A stretch of 64,000 nucleotides of DNA, from NCBI GenBank assembly GCA_964497925.1, contig CAZCFE010000003.1, positions 23,588 through 87,587 on the forward strand. Direction: 5' to 3'. A program made the position numbers and the translations under genes. Within the stretch, counting starts at the first letter, position 1. Each line of letters starts with the position of its first letter. Positions 24,701 through 34,059 of this stretch are shown piece after piece. The notes beneath the pieces were generated by a model. It ran no database searches. It saw nothing but the letters and a program-made list of their open reading frames with translations, and had not been told where the DNA came from. The stretch is from CAIYWZ01 sp964497925 (GTDB lineage: Bacteria; Pseudomonadota; Alphaproteobacteria; CAIYWZ01).

Positions 24701-24736
24701 ATAAAAAACCCTTTATTGAAAAAATCAATAAAGGGT
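24701..24736 (-). terminator. Rho-independent terminator of rpmB
   Basis: A perfect 12-bp stem (24708-24719 with 24725-24736, 5-base loop) is followed on the minus strand by TTTTTATT. It lies 19 bases past the rpmB stop. Confidence 0.88.
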
Positions 24737-24754
24737 ATTGAGAAATTAAGAGCC

Positions 24755-25042
24755 TTAAGCTTGAACTTCTTTTGCTTGAATTTTTTTCTTGATCTTTGCA
24801 ACTTGCTCAGAAAGTTTTTCTGTGGAGGCTTTCATCAAAAATGCATCAAGTCCGCCGTGAAATTCGATAGTCTTAAGAGCATTTGGCGTCACTCTTAAGC
24901 GAAATTTTTGTCCCAAGATATCGCTAATCAAAGTTACAACTTGAAGATTTGGCAAAAAACGACGTTTTGTTTTGTTGTTTGCATGGCTGACGTTATTTCC
25001 AACCATTACTTTTTTTCCTGTTATTTCACATACTCTAGACAT
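24755..25042 (-). CDS. rpmB: 50S ribosomal protein L28
   Basis: A 95-residue L28 of the large ribosomal subunit. It begins MSRVCEITGKKVMVGNNVSHANNKT, the family signature, and continues with RRFLPNLQ and LRVTPNALKTIE. ATG 25042 has AAAGGA at good spacing; an in-frame TTG three codons earlier is less likely. It is a single gene with its own terminator. Confidence 0.96.
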   Translation of the reverse strand: MSRVCEITGKKVMVGNNVSHANNKTKRRFLPNLQVVTLISDILGQKFRLRVTPNALKTIEFHGGLDAFLMKASTEKLSEQVAKIKKKIQAKEVQA

Positions 25043-25105
25043 TTTAATCAATCCTTTTTAACAACTTGTTATACATCACGCTCAATATTTTAAATATAAA
25101 GCAGA

Positions 25106-25193
25106 TGGCGGATGGGGTGGGATTCGAACCCACGAAGACTTTCACCTTGCCGGTTTTCAAGACCGGTGCCTTCAACCGCTCGGCCACCCATCC
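25106..25193 (-). tRNA. tRNA-Ser (anticodon TGA)
   Basis: On the minus strand the gene begins GGATGGGTGGCCGAGCGGTT and ends CCCATCC-G-CCA, with CCA encoded. The anticodon loop CTTGAAA between CCGGT and ACCGG arms gives TGA. A long variable arm (class II) and the T-loop GTTCGAATCC are present. Length is 88 bases. Confidence 0.95.
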
Positions 25194-25297
25194 GCAAATA
25201 TGGTTTAATTACATGACACATTTTTATATCAATGTCAAGATAAGAATATGTGTTTTTTTAATTGAAATGAAAAACTATTTTGCGTATCTTGTGTTTC

Positions 25298-26107
25298 ATG
25301 ATGAAAAACTTTATACAAATCACAAGAATTACTCGCCCAGTAGGGATTTATTTGCTCTTTCTTCCTTGTTGTTGGGGACTTGCTTTGGCAAAGGCCCCGT
25401 TATATATGTACGGGCTTTTTTTTATTGGCTCTGTTCTTATGCGCAGCGCAGGATGTATTATTAATGATTATTTTGATCGCAATTTTGATGGTAAGGTTGA
25501 AAGAACAAAAAACAGACCATTTGCAACTGGAAATTTAACTTTAAAACAGGCGATTATCTATCTTTTTATTTTACTTATGCCAAGTTTGTTGATTTTGTTG
25601 TCTTTACCTCAACGATGCTGGATCATTGGCGCGGTGGCAGTGGTTATGGTGTGTGTATATCCTTTAATGAAGCGCATCACTTTTTTTCCGCAGCTTTTTT
25701 TAGGGTTTACATTTAATATTGGGGTTTTGATGGGCTGGTTTTGTGTGAATAATTACATTTCAACTGATATAATTTTGCTTTATATAGCCGGTATTTTTTG
25801 GACCCTTGGGTATGATACAATTTATGGTTTTCAAGATATAGAAGATGATATGAAAATTGGCTTAAAATCAACATCGATTTATGTGAAAAATTCCCCAAAA
25901 CTGTTTTTAAGTGTTGTGTATGGATTGATGTTGTTTTGTATTTTTTTCATTTTTAAAAAAAATTATTTAAATCTAATCATTTTTCTATTAATTTTTATTT
26001 TTCTTTTGAATCAAATATTTGTTGATATTAGATCATCTTCTGATTGTTTGAAAAAGATGAAATCAAACTTTTGGGTGGGAGTAAGTGTCGCCTTTTTATT
26101 TTTTTAG
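25298..26107 (+). CDS. ubiA: 4-hydroxybenzoate polyprenyltransferase, UbiA
   Basis: This membrane prenyltransferase attaches the polyprenyl tail to 4-hydroxybenzoate in ubiquinone synthesis. About 269 residues and eight or nine membrane helices. Both Mg-pyrophosphate motifs are seen: NDYFDRNFDGKVERTKNRP near residue 63 and YGFQDIEDDMKIGLKSTS near 185. RITRPVGIYLLFLPCCWGL at the start is typical. I use ATG 25298 (MMKNFIQ); an earlier in-frame TTG at 25280 is possible, and no clear ribosome-binding site helps. Confidence 0.92.
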   Translation: MMKNFIQITRITRPVGIYLLFLPCCWGLALAKAPLYMYGLFFIGSVLMRSAGCIINDYFDRNFDGKVERTKNRPFATGNLTLKQAIIYLFILLMPSLLILLSLPQRCWIIGAVAVVMVCVYPLMKRITFFPQLFLGFTFNIGVLMGWFCVNNYISTDIILLYIAGIFWTLGYDTIYGFQDIEDDMKIGLKSTSIYVKNSPKLFLSVVYGLMLFCIFFIFKKNYLNLIIFLLIFIFLLNQIFVDIRSSSDCLKKMKSNFWVGVSVAFLFF

Positions 26108-26172
26108 ATTGACTTCTCTTCTTTGAAAGTTTATATTTCCATGAAATTTAATAAGCAAAAAGGTTGAAAAAA

Positions 26173-27492
26173 ATGAAGAAAATATTTTTGTTGTCTGTTT
26201 TGTGGAATATGGGTATCCCTTGTTTTTCTCAAGAAGCCCAAAGCGTTGCCATTGAGTCTAAAGATTTGTCTGCTCCAGATCCTAAAATTGAAAAGAAAGA
26301 TGAAAAAAAGCCTTCGGTTACACGAGATACGATTTCTTTTAATTCAAGCTATTTTCCTGATCAAAATAGCAATCGTGCAATCAATGAGTTTATGATTGAA
26401 TTTTCGCAAGGATACGGGAATCTTTTTAGTGCAATTGATAAAGAGTCCGGACTTTCTTTGGGGGCTGGAACTTTTATGTTTGACGCCGTTTTTGGAGGAC
26501 TTGTGAATGCGTTTGTTCAGATTCAAGTAGCTGTGGCCGCTTATGATTTTGGGCTTGATTCAAGATTTAGATCTTTGAGAGGAAAAAAAGAGTTTGAAGG
26601 TGGATATAGTAACTTTTTTAGTTTTTTTGGAAGCAGGTTGGGTAAGATTTTTTCCGACCCGTTTCCTGAAATTTTTTCCATAAAAAGACAATTAGCCGAC
26701 GTTAAGATTACTGACGAAATAGTTTTTTCTGATGATGATAATCAAAAATATAAGCAAGCTATGAGTTTGATGATGGGAGGGGTTAACAACCTAACTTATA
26801 TGGGGGATTTATTGGTTGAGAAGGCCTATCTTCATGATGTTCATCCTTATACATTTGCTTCCCATCTTTATTCTAAGTTGCTTTTTGCCTTAGGTGCTTT
26901 ACATGAGCATAAAATAGGTAGTGGTGATCATCTGGATATGATTGCACAATTATATTCTGCCTCCGGCAAATCGATTGAAAAAAAAGATATGTCAACAGCT
27001 GCCTTTGTTTCTATGTTGGCAAGTGGGTCTCTTTACTCTTATATGTGGTCATTGCATCAATTAAAAGAAAATCGTTCAGCTCGAATGAAACCATTTGAAT
27101 TTTGGGGAATCAAAGTTCCTGACACATCTGCATATCTTATGTCACAAGGTATTTCCTATAAGGTTTCTTCTGGGTATCGTTATGATGAAACCTTGGTCTT
27201 TCCTGTTGCGTTTGAATTTGTTGCAAAAGGGGATAAAGCTTATGAGGCAACTTTAGGTTTCTATAAAGAGTTTCCACAATTAAACCATACATCTATTAAA
27301 GGGGATTTGATCATTTCGGATAAAGGAGAAATGGGGGGGAAGCTTTATGTTGAATACTCTCCTATCGAATATGCGTATGTAGGAGTTGGTATTGAAAGTT
27401 ATAACCCAAAAACACTTCATGGGGAACGCAATATTCCAGAATTCAAAGACAGATATAATGAGCTTTGGCTTCAAGTAGGGGTTAAGTATTAA
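26173..27492 (+). CDS. Putative outer-membrane or periplasmic protein, unknown
   Basis: The 439-residue product has a signal peptide (KKIFLLSVLWNMGIPCFS) and a charged linker rich in Lys and Asp. A middle region of helices (about 60-310) includes glycine-rich hydrophobic stretches. The C-terminal 100 residues alternate polar and hydrophobic residues like beta strands and end ELWLQVGVKY with a terminal aromatic. That end resembles an outer-membrane barrel strand, but the barrel would be small. No domain recognised. ATG 26173 is favoured over TTG 26164 because AAAAAGG stands 9 bases before it. A strong terminator follows. Confidence 0.6.
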   Translation: MKKIFLLSVLWNMGIPCFSQEAQSVAIESKDLSAPDPKIEKKDEKKPSVTRDTISFNSSYFPDQNSNRAINEFMIEFSQGYGNLFSAIDKESGLSLGAGTFMFDAVFGGLVNAFVQIQVAVAAYDFGLDSRFRSLRGKKEFEGGYSNFFSFFGSRLGKIFSDPFPEIFSIKRQLADVKITDEIVFSDDDNQKYKQAMSLMMGGVNNLTYMGDLLVEKAYLHDVHPYTFASHLYSKLLFALGALHEHKIGSGDHLDMIAQLYSASGKSIEKKDMSTAAFVSMLASGSLYSYMWSLHQLKENRSARMKPFEFWGIKVPDTSAYLMSQGISYKVSSGYRYDETLVFPVAFEFVAKGDKAYEATLGFYKEFPQLNHTSIKGDLIISDKGEMGGKLYVEYSPIEYAYVGVGIESYNPKTLHGERNIPEFKDRYNELWLQVGVKY

Positions 27493-27517
27493 TCTTCTAT
27501 ATCTCAAGAGATGTATA

Positions 27518-27553
27518 CCATAAAAAGATCAGGCATCTTTTTATGGTTTTTTT
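27518..27553 (+). terminator. Rho-independent terminator
   Basis: A perfect 12-bp stem (27518-27529 with 27535-27546, 5-base loop) is followed by seven T residues. It closes the unit ending with the putative envelope protein and lies before yidC. Confidence 0.9.
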
Positions 27554-27653
27554 ATAGCTGCTTTACAATATTAATTTAAGTTTGCTCAAATCTGTAAAAA
27601 TTGGTATAACCTTATGTTAATGAATTATTAACCAATAAAGGACAAAGACGGCA

Positions 27654-29318
27654 ATGAATTCTGAAAATCGAAATTTTATCTTGGCAATTGTACTTAGTAT
27701 GATTGTGTGGGTTGGGTATAGCATGATGATTGAAAAGCCCCCTGTGACTGCGAAAAATGTAGCATCATCTGGGCCTGTGGAGCTCCCTGTACAGCCCTTA
27801 AAGAAAATTTTAAGCAAAGAAGAGGCTTTGAGCGGAGATTTGCGTATTGCAATTAATACCCCAAAGCTTAAAGGTTCTATCAGCTTAAAAGGTGCACGTT
27901 TTGATGATTTGGAACTAAAAGAATACAAACAAGACACAAAAGAAGGAAGTCCTTGTGTTGTTCTTTTATCTCCTTCAAATACTGCTAATGGATATTTGAT
28001 TGAGTCCGGTTGGATGGGTGAACATTTATCGTCTTTTCCTGGGCCTAACACGATATGGAAATCGTCCTCTTCAGAGCTATCTGTTGGAAAACCTGTTACT
28101 CTTTCTTGGGTTAGTCCGGAAGGAGTTCTTTTTGAGCGCATCATAGAAATTGATGATAAATATATGTTTAAAATTACAGAAAAAGTTAACAACTCAACTT
28201 CTTCTGATATTGTTGCTTCAAATTGGGCCGTTATTAGCAGGGTAGGGCTTCCTGCGACTTCAGATTATATGGTTCTTCATGAAGGTGCCATTGGAATGGT
28301 TAATGGTAAGCTTAAAGAAATTGAATATAAGAAGCTTAAAGAAAAGCCAATGGAAGAAAATAATGCTTCTGGATGGATTGGATTTACTGATAAATATTGG
28401 CTGACAAGTTTGATCCCGCAAGATAAAATGAAAGTCAATGCAAAGTTTAAAGTTGTGTCTGATTCTGGTGTTGACGTTTATCAAGCTGAGTACACAACGC
28501 CACAAACTATAATTAAATCAGGTCAGACCTATCAAACGATTCACCATGTTTTTGCTGGCGCTAAGATTTTGAATATGCTTGATGCGTATGAAGTAACACA
28601 CAATTTAGATCATTTTGATTTGGCCGTTGATTTTGGATGGTTTTATTTCTTAACAAAACCCTTGTTCCATGCAATGAGCTTTCTTTATGGATTTTTGGGG
28701 AACTTTGGATGGGCAATTGTTGTTTTGACGATTTTGGCTAAAGCTATTATGTTTCCTTTTGCGAACAAATCATATCGCTCTATGAGCCGTATGAAGATTT
28801 TACAACCTGAAATGGAAAGATTAAAACAAAAATATGGTGAAGATAAAGTACGTATGCAGCAAGAGCTGATGGCTTTTTATAAGGCTAATAATTTGAATCC
28901 TTTAGGTGGGTGTTTGCCAATGTTGATTCAGATTCCTGTGTTTTTTGCTTTATATAAAGTGTTGTTCGTTTCAATTGAAATGCGTCATGCGCCATTTTTT
29001 GGGTGGATTCATGATCTCTCAGCGCCAGATCCAACCAGTATTTTTAATCTTTTTGGTTTGTTAAGTTTCACACCGCCAGGTGCTCTTATGATTGGTGTTT
29101 GGCCTTTGATTATGGCATTTACTATGTATTTGCAACAAAAAATGAGCCCACAACCTGCTGATTCAACACAAGCCAAGATGATGTTGTTAATGCCATTACT
29201 CATGCTTTATCTTTTTGCATCATTTCCAGCGGGACTTGTTATTTATTGGGCATGGAGTAATGTTTTGAGTATTTTGCAACAATGGGTGCAAAGTAGAACC
29301 GTTGTAAAGGGAGCGTAA
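27654..29318 (+). CDS. yidC: Membrane protein insertase YidC
   Basis: YidC inserts and folds inner-membrane proteins, alone or with SecYEG. The 554-residue product has the N-terminal anchor (NRNFILAIVLSMIVWVGYSM), the large periplasmic beta domain (about 55-330) found in Gram-negative YidC, and the conserved insertase core with FGWAIVVLTILAKAIMFPFANKSYRSMSRM, NPLGGCLPMLIQIPVFFALY and LPAGL-type SFPAGLVIYWAWSN. It heads a run yidC-yihA-hemE that is common in alphaproteobacteria. Confidence 0.96.
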   Translation: MNSENRNFILAIVLSMIVWVGYSMMIEKPPVTAKNVASSGPVELPVQPLKKILSKEEALSGDLRIAINTPKLKGSISLKGARFDDLELKEYKQDTKEGSPCVVLLSPSNTANGYLIESGWMGEHLSSFPGPNTIWKSSSSELSVGKPVTLSWVSPEGVLFERIIEIDDKYMFKITEKVNNSTSSDIVASNWAVISRVGLPATSDYMVLHEGAIGMVNGKLKEIEYKKLKEKPMEENNASGWIGFTDKYWLTSLIPQDKMKVNAKFKVVSDSGVDVYQAEYTTPQTIIKSGQTYQTIHHVFAGAKILNMLDAYEVTHNLDHFDLAVDFGWFYFLTKPLFHAMSFLYGFLGNFGWAIVVLTILAKAIMFPFANKSYRSMSRMKILQPEMERLKQKYGEDKVRMQQELMAFYKANNLNPLGGCLPMLIQIPVFFALYKVLFVSIEMRHAPFFGWIHDLSAPDPTSIFNLFGLLSFTPPGALMIGVWPLIMAFTMYLQQKMSPQPADSTQAKMMLLMPLLMLYLFASFPAGLVIYWAWSNVLSILQQWVQSRTVVKGA

Positions 29319-29323
29319 TTCTT

Positions 29324-29944
29324 TTGAGTGATAAAACATACGGAAAATGGTTGTTTACACAAGATTGTAACTTTATGTTGGGTGTGGCAAGCCATGCTCA
29401 ACTTCCTTCTGATCGTCTTCCAGAAATTGCTTTTGCTGGAAGATCAAATGTTGGAAAATCTAGCCTTGTCAATGCATTAACAGCCAGAAAAACTCTTGCT
29501 AAAACTTCTAATACGCCAGGCAGAACGCAACAACTCAATTTTTTCAATTTGGGTGAAAAAGTCATTATGGTGGATCTACCAGGATATGGTTATGCTAAAG
29601 CTCCTAAAAAATTGGTTGATAATTGGAATCAGCTTATTCATGATTATCTTAAAGGTCGGGTATCTTTAAAACGTGTTTTTGTTTTAATCGATTCACGTCA
29701 TGGGGTTAAAGCATCGGATAAAACGATGATGAATGAGCTTGATAGTGCAGCGGTTTCATATCAGCTTGTCATGACAAAATCTGACAAAGTCAGTGAAAAA
29801 GCATTAAGAGATATTTATGATCAAGTTGTGTTGACATCTAAAAAGCATGTCGCTTGTCACCCAGAAGTTTTGGTCACGAGTTCTGAGAAAAAAGTGGGAA
29901 TTGAAGAACTCAGATCTGTGATTGGCTTTATCTCTAAAGACTGA
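29324..29944 (+). CDS. yihA: Ribosome biogenesis GTPase YihA/YsxC (EngB)
   Basis: A 206-residue GTPase needed for large-subunit assembly. The G motifs are seen in order: G1 GRSNVGKSS, G3 DLPGYGYAKA, G4 TKSDKVS, and G2 region KTSNTPGRTQQLNFF, all typical of this family. The start is a TTG at 29324, with AGGGAG about 10 bases upstream inside the end of yidC. Confidence 0.94.
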   Translation: MSDKTYGKWLFTQDCNFMLGVASHAQLPSDRLPEIAFAGRSNVGKSSLVNALTARKTLAKTSNTPGRTQQLNFFNLGEKVIMVDLPGYGYAKAPKKLVDNWNQLIHDYLKGRVSLKRVFVLIDSRHGVKASDKTMMNELDSAAVSYQLVMTKSDKVSEKALRDIYDQVVLTSKKHVACHPEVLVTSSEKKVGIEELRSVIGFISKD

Positions 29945-29971
29945 TTCAGAAATAAAGGAGATGCAAAGACA

Positions 29972-30955
29972 TTGACAACATATTTTAAAAGTGCGTTTGA
30001 TGTGCCTTTACGTATTCCGCCTATGTGGTTGATGCGGCAAGCTGGGCGTTATTTGCCAGAATACAGGAATCTTCGAGCAAAATCTAAGTCATTTGTTGAT
30101 TTTTGTCTTTCTCCAGATTTAGCAGCAGAAGCAACGCTTCAACCTATTAAACGTTTTGATTTTGATGCGGCAATTTTGTTTTCTGATATTTTGATGATTC
30201 CTTACTCTCTTGGTCAAGATCTTTGGTTTGTAGAAGGGGAGGGGCCAAAATTAGGCGAGTTACACGAAAACCTATCGACATTATTTGTTCTTGAAAAATT
30301 AAAACCTGTTTTTGAAACTATATGTAGAGTACGGCAAGAATTACCCCCTGAAAAAAGCTTTATCGGCTTTGCTGGAGGGGTTTGGACAGTTTTATGCTAT
30401 ATGATAGCATCAGATTCAAAAGATTGGCATGGCGTTGTTTTATGGGCTCAGGAAAACCAACAAAAATTCAATGCATTACAAGAATTGGTTTGTCATGCAA
30501 CTATTGCTTATTTAGATAAGCAAATAGAATCAGGTGTGGATGTTATCCAAATTTTTGATTCTTGGTGCAGTGTTGTTCCTGAAAAATTTCAAGAAAAATG
30601 GGTTATTGAGCCAACATATAGAATTGTATCATTTTTAAAGGCAAAGTACCCTGGCATTAAAATCATTGCATTTCCAAAAGGATTTGGAAATTTAGAAAAA
30701 TATGTTCTTGAAACTGGTATTGATGGGATAAGTATAGATTATATGCAAAATATTGATCTTGATTTGCCCGTTGTTTTGCAGGGAAATTTGTCCCCTGAAC
30801 TTTTGGTTAAGGGAGGGGATGAAATGGAAAAATCAGTGCATGATATTTTAGAAAAAACAAAAAACAAGCGTTTTATTTTTAATTTAGGGCATGGCATTTT
30901 ACCTCATACGCCTATTGAAAATGTGGAAAAATTAATTAAATTAGTTAGAGGGTAA
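29972..30955 (+). CDS. hemE: Uroporphyrinogen decarboxylase
   Basis: HemE decarboxylates uroporphyrinogen III to coproporphyrinogen III in heme synthesis. 327 residues, slightly short of the usual 340-350. The PPMWLMRQAGRYLPEYR signature (about 16-32) with the substrate-binding Arg residues is intact, as is the second signature region DFDAAILFSDILMIPYSLG with the catalytic Asp. TTG start at 29972 with AAGGAG about 10 bases upstream. The next gene starts 2 bases after its stop. Confidence 0.95.
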   Translation: MTTYFKSAFDVPLRIPPMWLMRQAGRYLPEYRNLRAKSKSFVDFCLSPDLAAEATLQPIKRFDFDAAILFSDILMIPYSLGQDLWFVEGEGPKLGELHENLSTLFVLEKLKPVFETICRVRQELPPEKSFIGFAGGVWTVLCYMIASDSKDWHGVVLWAQENQQKFNALQELVCHATIAYLDKQIESGVDVIQIFDSWCSVVPEKFQEKWVIEPTYRIVSFLKAKYPGIKIIAFPKGFGNLEKYVLETGIDGISIDYMQNIDLDLPVVLQGNLSPELLVKGGDEMEKSVHDILEKTKNKRFIFNLGHGILPHTPIENVEKLIKLVRG

Positions 30956-30957
30956 TC

Positions 30958-33900
30958 ATGGAAGATCAAAACCTAAGTTACAAAAGTTTACTTTCTCAAA
31001 AAGGGTTTCCTTCGTATTTGTGGACAGAATTTCTTTCTGCTTTGACTGATAATCTTTATAAAATGACACTTACGTTTTTGGTTGTTCATTTGGCTATTGA
31101 TGGATTGTCGCAGGCTAATAAAATTTCTATTATTGGAGCAGTTTTCCTTCTTCCTCTTTTAATTTTTTCAGGATGGGGAGGTTATTTTGCTGATAAATTT
31201 CCTAAGAGAAATGTTTTGATGTATGCAAAAATGGGGGAATTTTTTGCTCTTATTCTTGCGTGTGGGGCTTTGCACTCAAAAGATTTTTTACTAACGATGG
31301 TAACGCTTTTTATTTTACTCATAAAATCAGCTATATTAGCGCCTTCCAAGTATGGAATTATTCCTGAGATTACATCTCCTCACCAAATCTCACGTGCTAA
31401 TGGCTTGGTGCAAATGTCAACCTTTGTGGCAATCATTATGGGCACTGTTTTAGCCGGCATGTTCTCAACAGTATGGGGGGCGGATACGGTTCCTATTTCA
31501 GTTCTTTTGATTCTGCTTGGTGCCGGTGGTTGGTGGATTAGCAGATCTATTCCTTACACGATGCCCTCTTCTAGTGTCGATAAATTTCCTTTGAATCCTT
31601 GGGGGAGTATTGGTGAAGGCTTTAAAAAGCTTAAAATTAGCAAATCATTAAGAATTAGTTATTGCGGATCATTTTGGTTTTGGATGACAGCTTCTATTTG
31701 CCAGGTGAATCTTTTTATTTTAGGGAAAGAAAACCTTATAATTACAGATTTTTTGCAGATAGAATATTTTTTTAATACTTTCTTTGATTATCAAATTGTC
31801 AGTATTTCGGATTTTTATGTGGCTCTTCTTCAAACATTTCTTGCTGTTGGAATTGGGTATGGAAGTGGTATGGCTGGATTTTTATCCGGAGATAAAATAG
31901 AATTGGGATTGATGCCTCTTGGGGTTTTGGGTATTTCAAGTGCTTCTATTTATTTATCTTACGCGGCTCCAAGCTATATTCACGCTGTTATTTCATTGAC
32001 AATGATGGGATTTTTTTGTGGATTTTTCATGGTTCCTTTGAATTCGTTTATTCAAAGCAGAGCAAATAACGCTGAGCGTGGACGTTTAATGGCAACGCAA
32101 AGCTTTCTTGATACGTGCGGAATGCTTTCTGGAGTTGCTTTGTACTTTATTTTAAGTGGACCACTTAATTTCTCATCTCCAGCTATTTTTATGATTGTTG
32201 GAATTTTAACATTATTGGTTGGTTTTTATATTATTAAGCTTATGCCTATTTTTTTGATACGTTTCGTGCTTTGGGTTTTAATCCATACGTTTTATCGCAT
32301 CCGTGTTGTCGGGCGGGAAAATGTTCCTCTCAATGGACCGACGCTTCTTGTTGCTAATCATGTTTCATATATTGATGGGTTGCTTATCAGTGCCTGTGTT
32401 TCAAAAAATATACGCTTTTTGGTGTATGGGGCATTTTTCAATATTAGAGCGTTTAGTTGGTTGTTTCAAAAGCTTAAAATTATCCCTGTGAGGTCGGGGA
32501 GGGATTTGACAAAAAGTATTGAGCGCGCAAGATCCGGGCTCTTAAAAAATGAGATTGTGGGTATTTTTGCAGAAGGAGAACTCACGAGAACGGGGAATAT
32601 GTTGCCGTTTAAACGTGGGTTCGAAAAAATCATGGAAGAGTTGCCAAAGGATATTCCTATTGTTCCTATTTATTTAGATGGATTATGGTGGAGTATTTTC
32701 TCATTTGAGAAAGGTAAATTTTTCTTTAAAATGCCTTCTTGGAGAAAGCTTGACATTACTGTGTGCTTTGGGGAGCATTTGCCTGCACAGACTAAGTCTT
32801 GGGAACTGCGTCAAACAATTTCAGAATTAAGCACTAAAGCCGCTCTGGGGAGACGTAAGAATGATATTCCTTTGGGGATGCAGCTTATCCAAATTGGAAG
32901 GCTTCATTGGTTTAAGGATATTCTTGGAGACTGGGGACGTAAATCATTGAGTTATGGACGTTTGATTATTCGAAGTTTAACACTGGCTTCTTATTTTAGA
33001 AAAAACATTACAGCTGATAAGGTGGGCGTATATTTAGAGGATAATCTTCAAAAGGCAGTTGTGAATATTGCGCTTAACTTTGCTGGAAAAGTGGTTGTGA
33101 ATTTGGATATAAATGAGCCTATCTCGTTGGTCAAAACAAAACTTGAAATTGGGGGAGTTTCAACTGTAATCAGTACCAGAATGTATGCTGGAGATCATTT
33201 TCGGAATCCTTTATTGCTTGAAAAAATACCAAAAGTTAGATCAAAGATTAAATCTTTGATTCATGCAGGAATTTTTTTAATTCTTCCATCAAGATTATCT
33301 TTTAGATTACTGTGTGATTATGATTCTGTGGCGACAACACCTGTTGCGATGATTTTCGATAAAGATCTTAATCCTCTTATTTTTACACATTCAAATATTT
33401 TAGCTCAAACTCAAAGTTTGGGGCATATTTTCTTTAATAACAAAAATGATTTATTGTTAGCATCTTTGCCTTTAAATACAATTGATGGTTTGATTTTGGG
33501 ATTGTGGTTTCCTTTGTTTTCAGAGCTTCCTGTTGTGTATGGCAATCAAGATCATATCACGGGAGAGCATATTCAAGAGTCGCAAGTAACGTTTTTGATT
33601 ACTAACTCTAATAACTATAGAGGGTTGTTTGAGCAGGCCAAGCCATTTCATTTGGCGTCTCTGCGTTACCCTGTTGTCCTTGATGGGGGGATGAATCAAT
33701 TAGATCTTGAAAATTATAAATTAAAATTTGGATTAGAACTTTTAGAAGGATATTCCATTCCGGAATTGTGTGGTTTTATAAGCTTAAATCATAAAAGTTA
33801 TATAATCGGAGGGGTTAGGCAAATAGCCCAAAAAGATGGGACTGTGGGTCAGGCGATCCCTGGTACGTGTGCGGCAATTTTAGACCCCGATACTTTTGAG

Positions 33901-34059
33901 GCATTAATCCCAGGAGAAAAAGGGGTTTTATTTTTTAAAAGTCCGGGGCGTGCTCAAAATGCTTTAAAAAACGGTCAGCAGTGGTATAACACAAAACTAT
34001 CGGCAACTATGGATGAGGCAGGATTTATTATTTTAGATAAAGGAATAAAAAATGATTGA
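30958..34059 (+). CDS. MFS transporter-acyltransferase-degenerate acyl-adenylation fusion (LplT-Aas-like)
   Basis: A 1033-residue three-part protein. Residues 1-430 form a 12-helix MFS transporter like lysophospholipid flippase LplT. Residues 440-640 are a PlsC-type acyltransferase with NHVSYID (catalytic His 468, Asp 473) and AEGELTRTG (Glu 539, Gly 540). The rest aligns with the acyl-ACP/AMP-binding domain of Aas. There the P-loop, normally TSGSxGxPKG, reads FDKDLNPLIF (800-809), and the protein stops at WYNTKLSATMDEAGFIILDKG, where the normal WYDTGDI...GFxxIxGRxKR continues for some 100 residues. Transport and acyl transfer look functional; fatty-acid activation probably is not. It likely recycles lysophospholipids in the inner membrane. 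It is closely packed between hemE and an L,D-transpeptidase gene. Confidence 0.85.
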   Translation: MEDQNLSYKSLLSQKGFPSYLWTEFLSALTDNLYKMTLTFLVVHLAIDGLSQANKISIIGAVFLLPLLIFSGWGGYFADKFPKRNVLMYAKMGEFFALILACGALHSKDFLLTMVTLFILLIKSAILAPSKYGIIPEITSPHQISRANGLVQMSTFVAIIMGTVLAGMFSTVWGADTVPISVLLILLGAGGWWISRSIPYTMPSSSVDKFPLNPWGSIGEGFKKLKISKSLRISYCGSFWFWMTASICQVNLFILGKENLIITDFLQIEYFFNTFFDYQIVSISDFYVALLQTFLAVGIGYGSGMAGFLSGDKIELGLMPLGVLGISSASIYLSYAAPSYIHAVISLTMMGFFCGFFMVPLNSFIQSRANNAERGRLMATQSFLDTCGMLSGVALYFILSGPLNFSSPAIFMIVGILTLLVGFYIIKLMPIFLIRFVLWVLIHTFYRIRVVGRENVPLNGPTLLVANHVSYIDGLLISACVSKNIRFLVYGAFFNIRAFSWLFQKLKIIPVRSGRDLTKSIERARSGLLKNEIVGIFAEGELTRTGNMLPFKRGFEKIMEELPKDIPIVPIYLDGLWWSIFSFEKGKFFFKMPSWRKLDITVCFGEHLPAQTKSWELRQTISELSTKAALGRRKNDIPLGMQLIQIGRLHWFKDILGDWGRKSLSYGRLIIRSLTLASYFRKNITADKVGVYLEDNLQKAVVNIALNFAGKVVVNLDINEPISLVKTKLEIGGVSTVISTRMYAGDHFRNPLLLEKIPKVRSKIKSLIHAGIFLILPSRLSFRLLCDYDSVATTPVAMIFDKDLNPLIFTHSNILAQTQSLGHIFFNNKNDLLLASLPLNTIDGLILGLWFPLFSELPVVYGNQDHITGEHIQESQVTFLITNSNNYRGLFEQAKPFHLASLRYPVVLDGGMNQLDLENYKLKFGLELLEGYSIPELCGFISLNHKSYIIGGVRQIAQKDGTVGQAIPGTCAAILDPDTFEALIPGEKGVLFFKSPGRAQNALKNGQQWYNTKLSATMDEAGFIILDKGIKND

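Noticed and set aside
25066..25464. 132-residue plus-strand frame over tRNA-Ser
   Set aside because: It runs antisense through a tRNA gene and then out of frame through ubiA.
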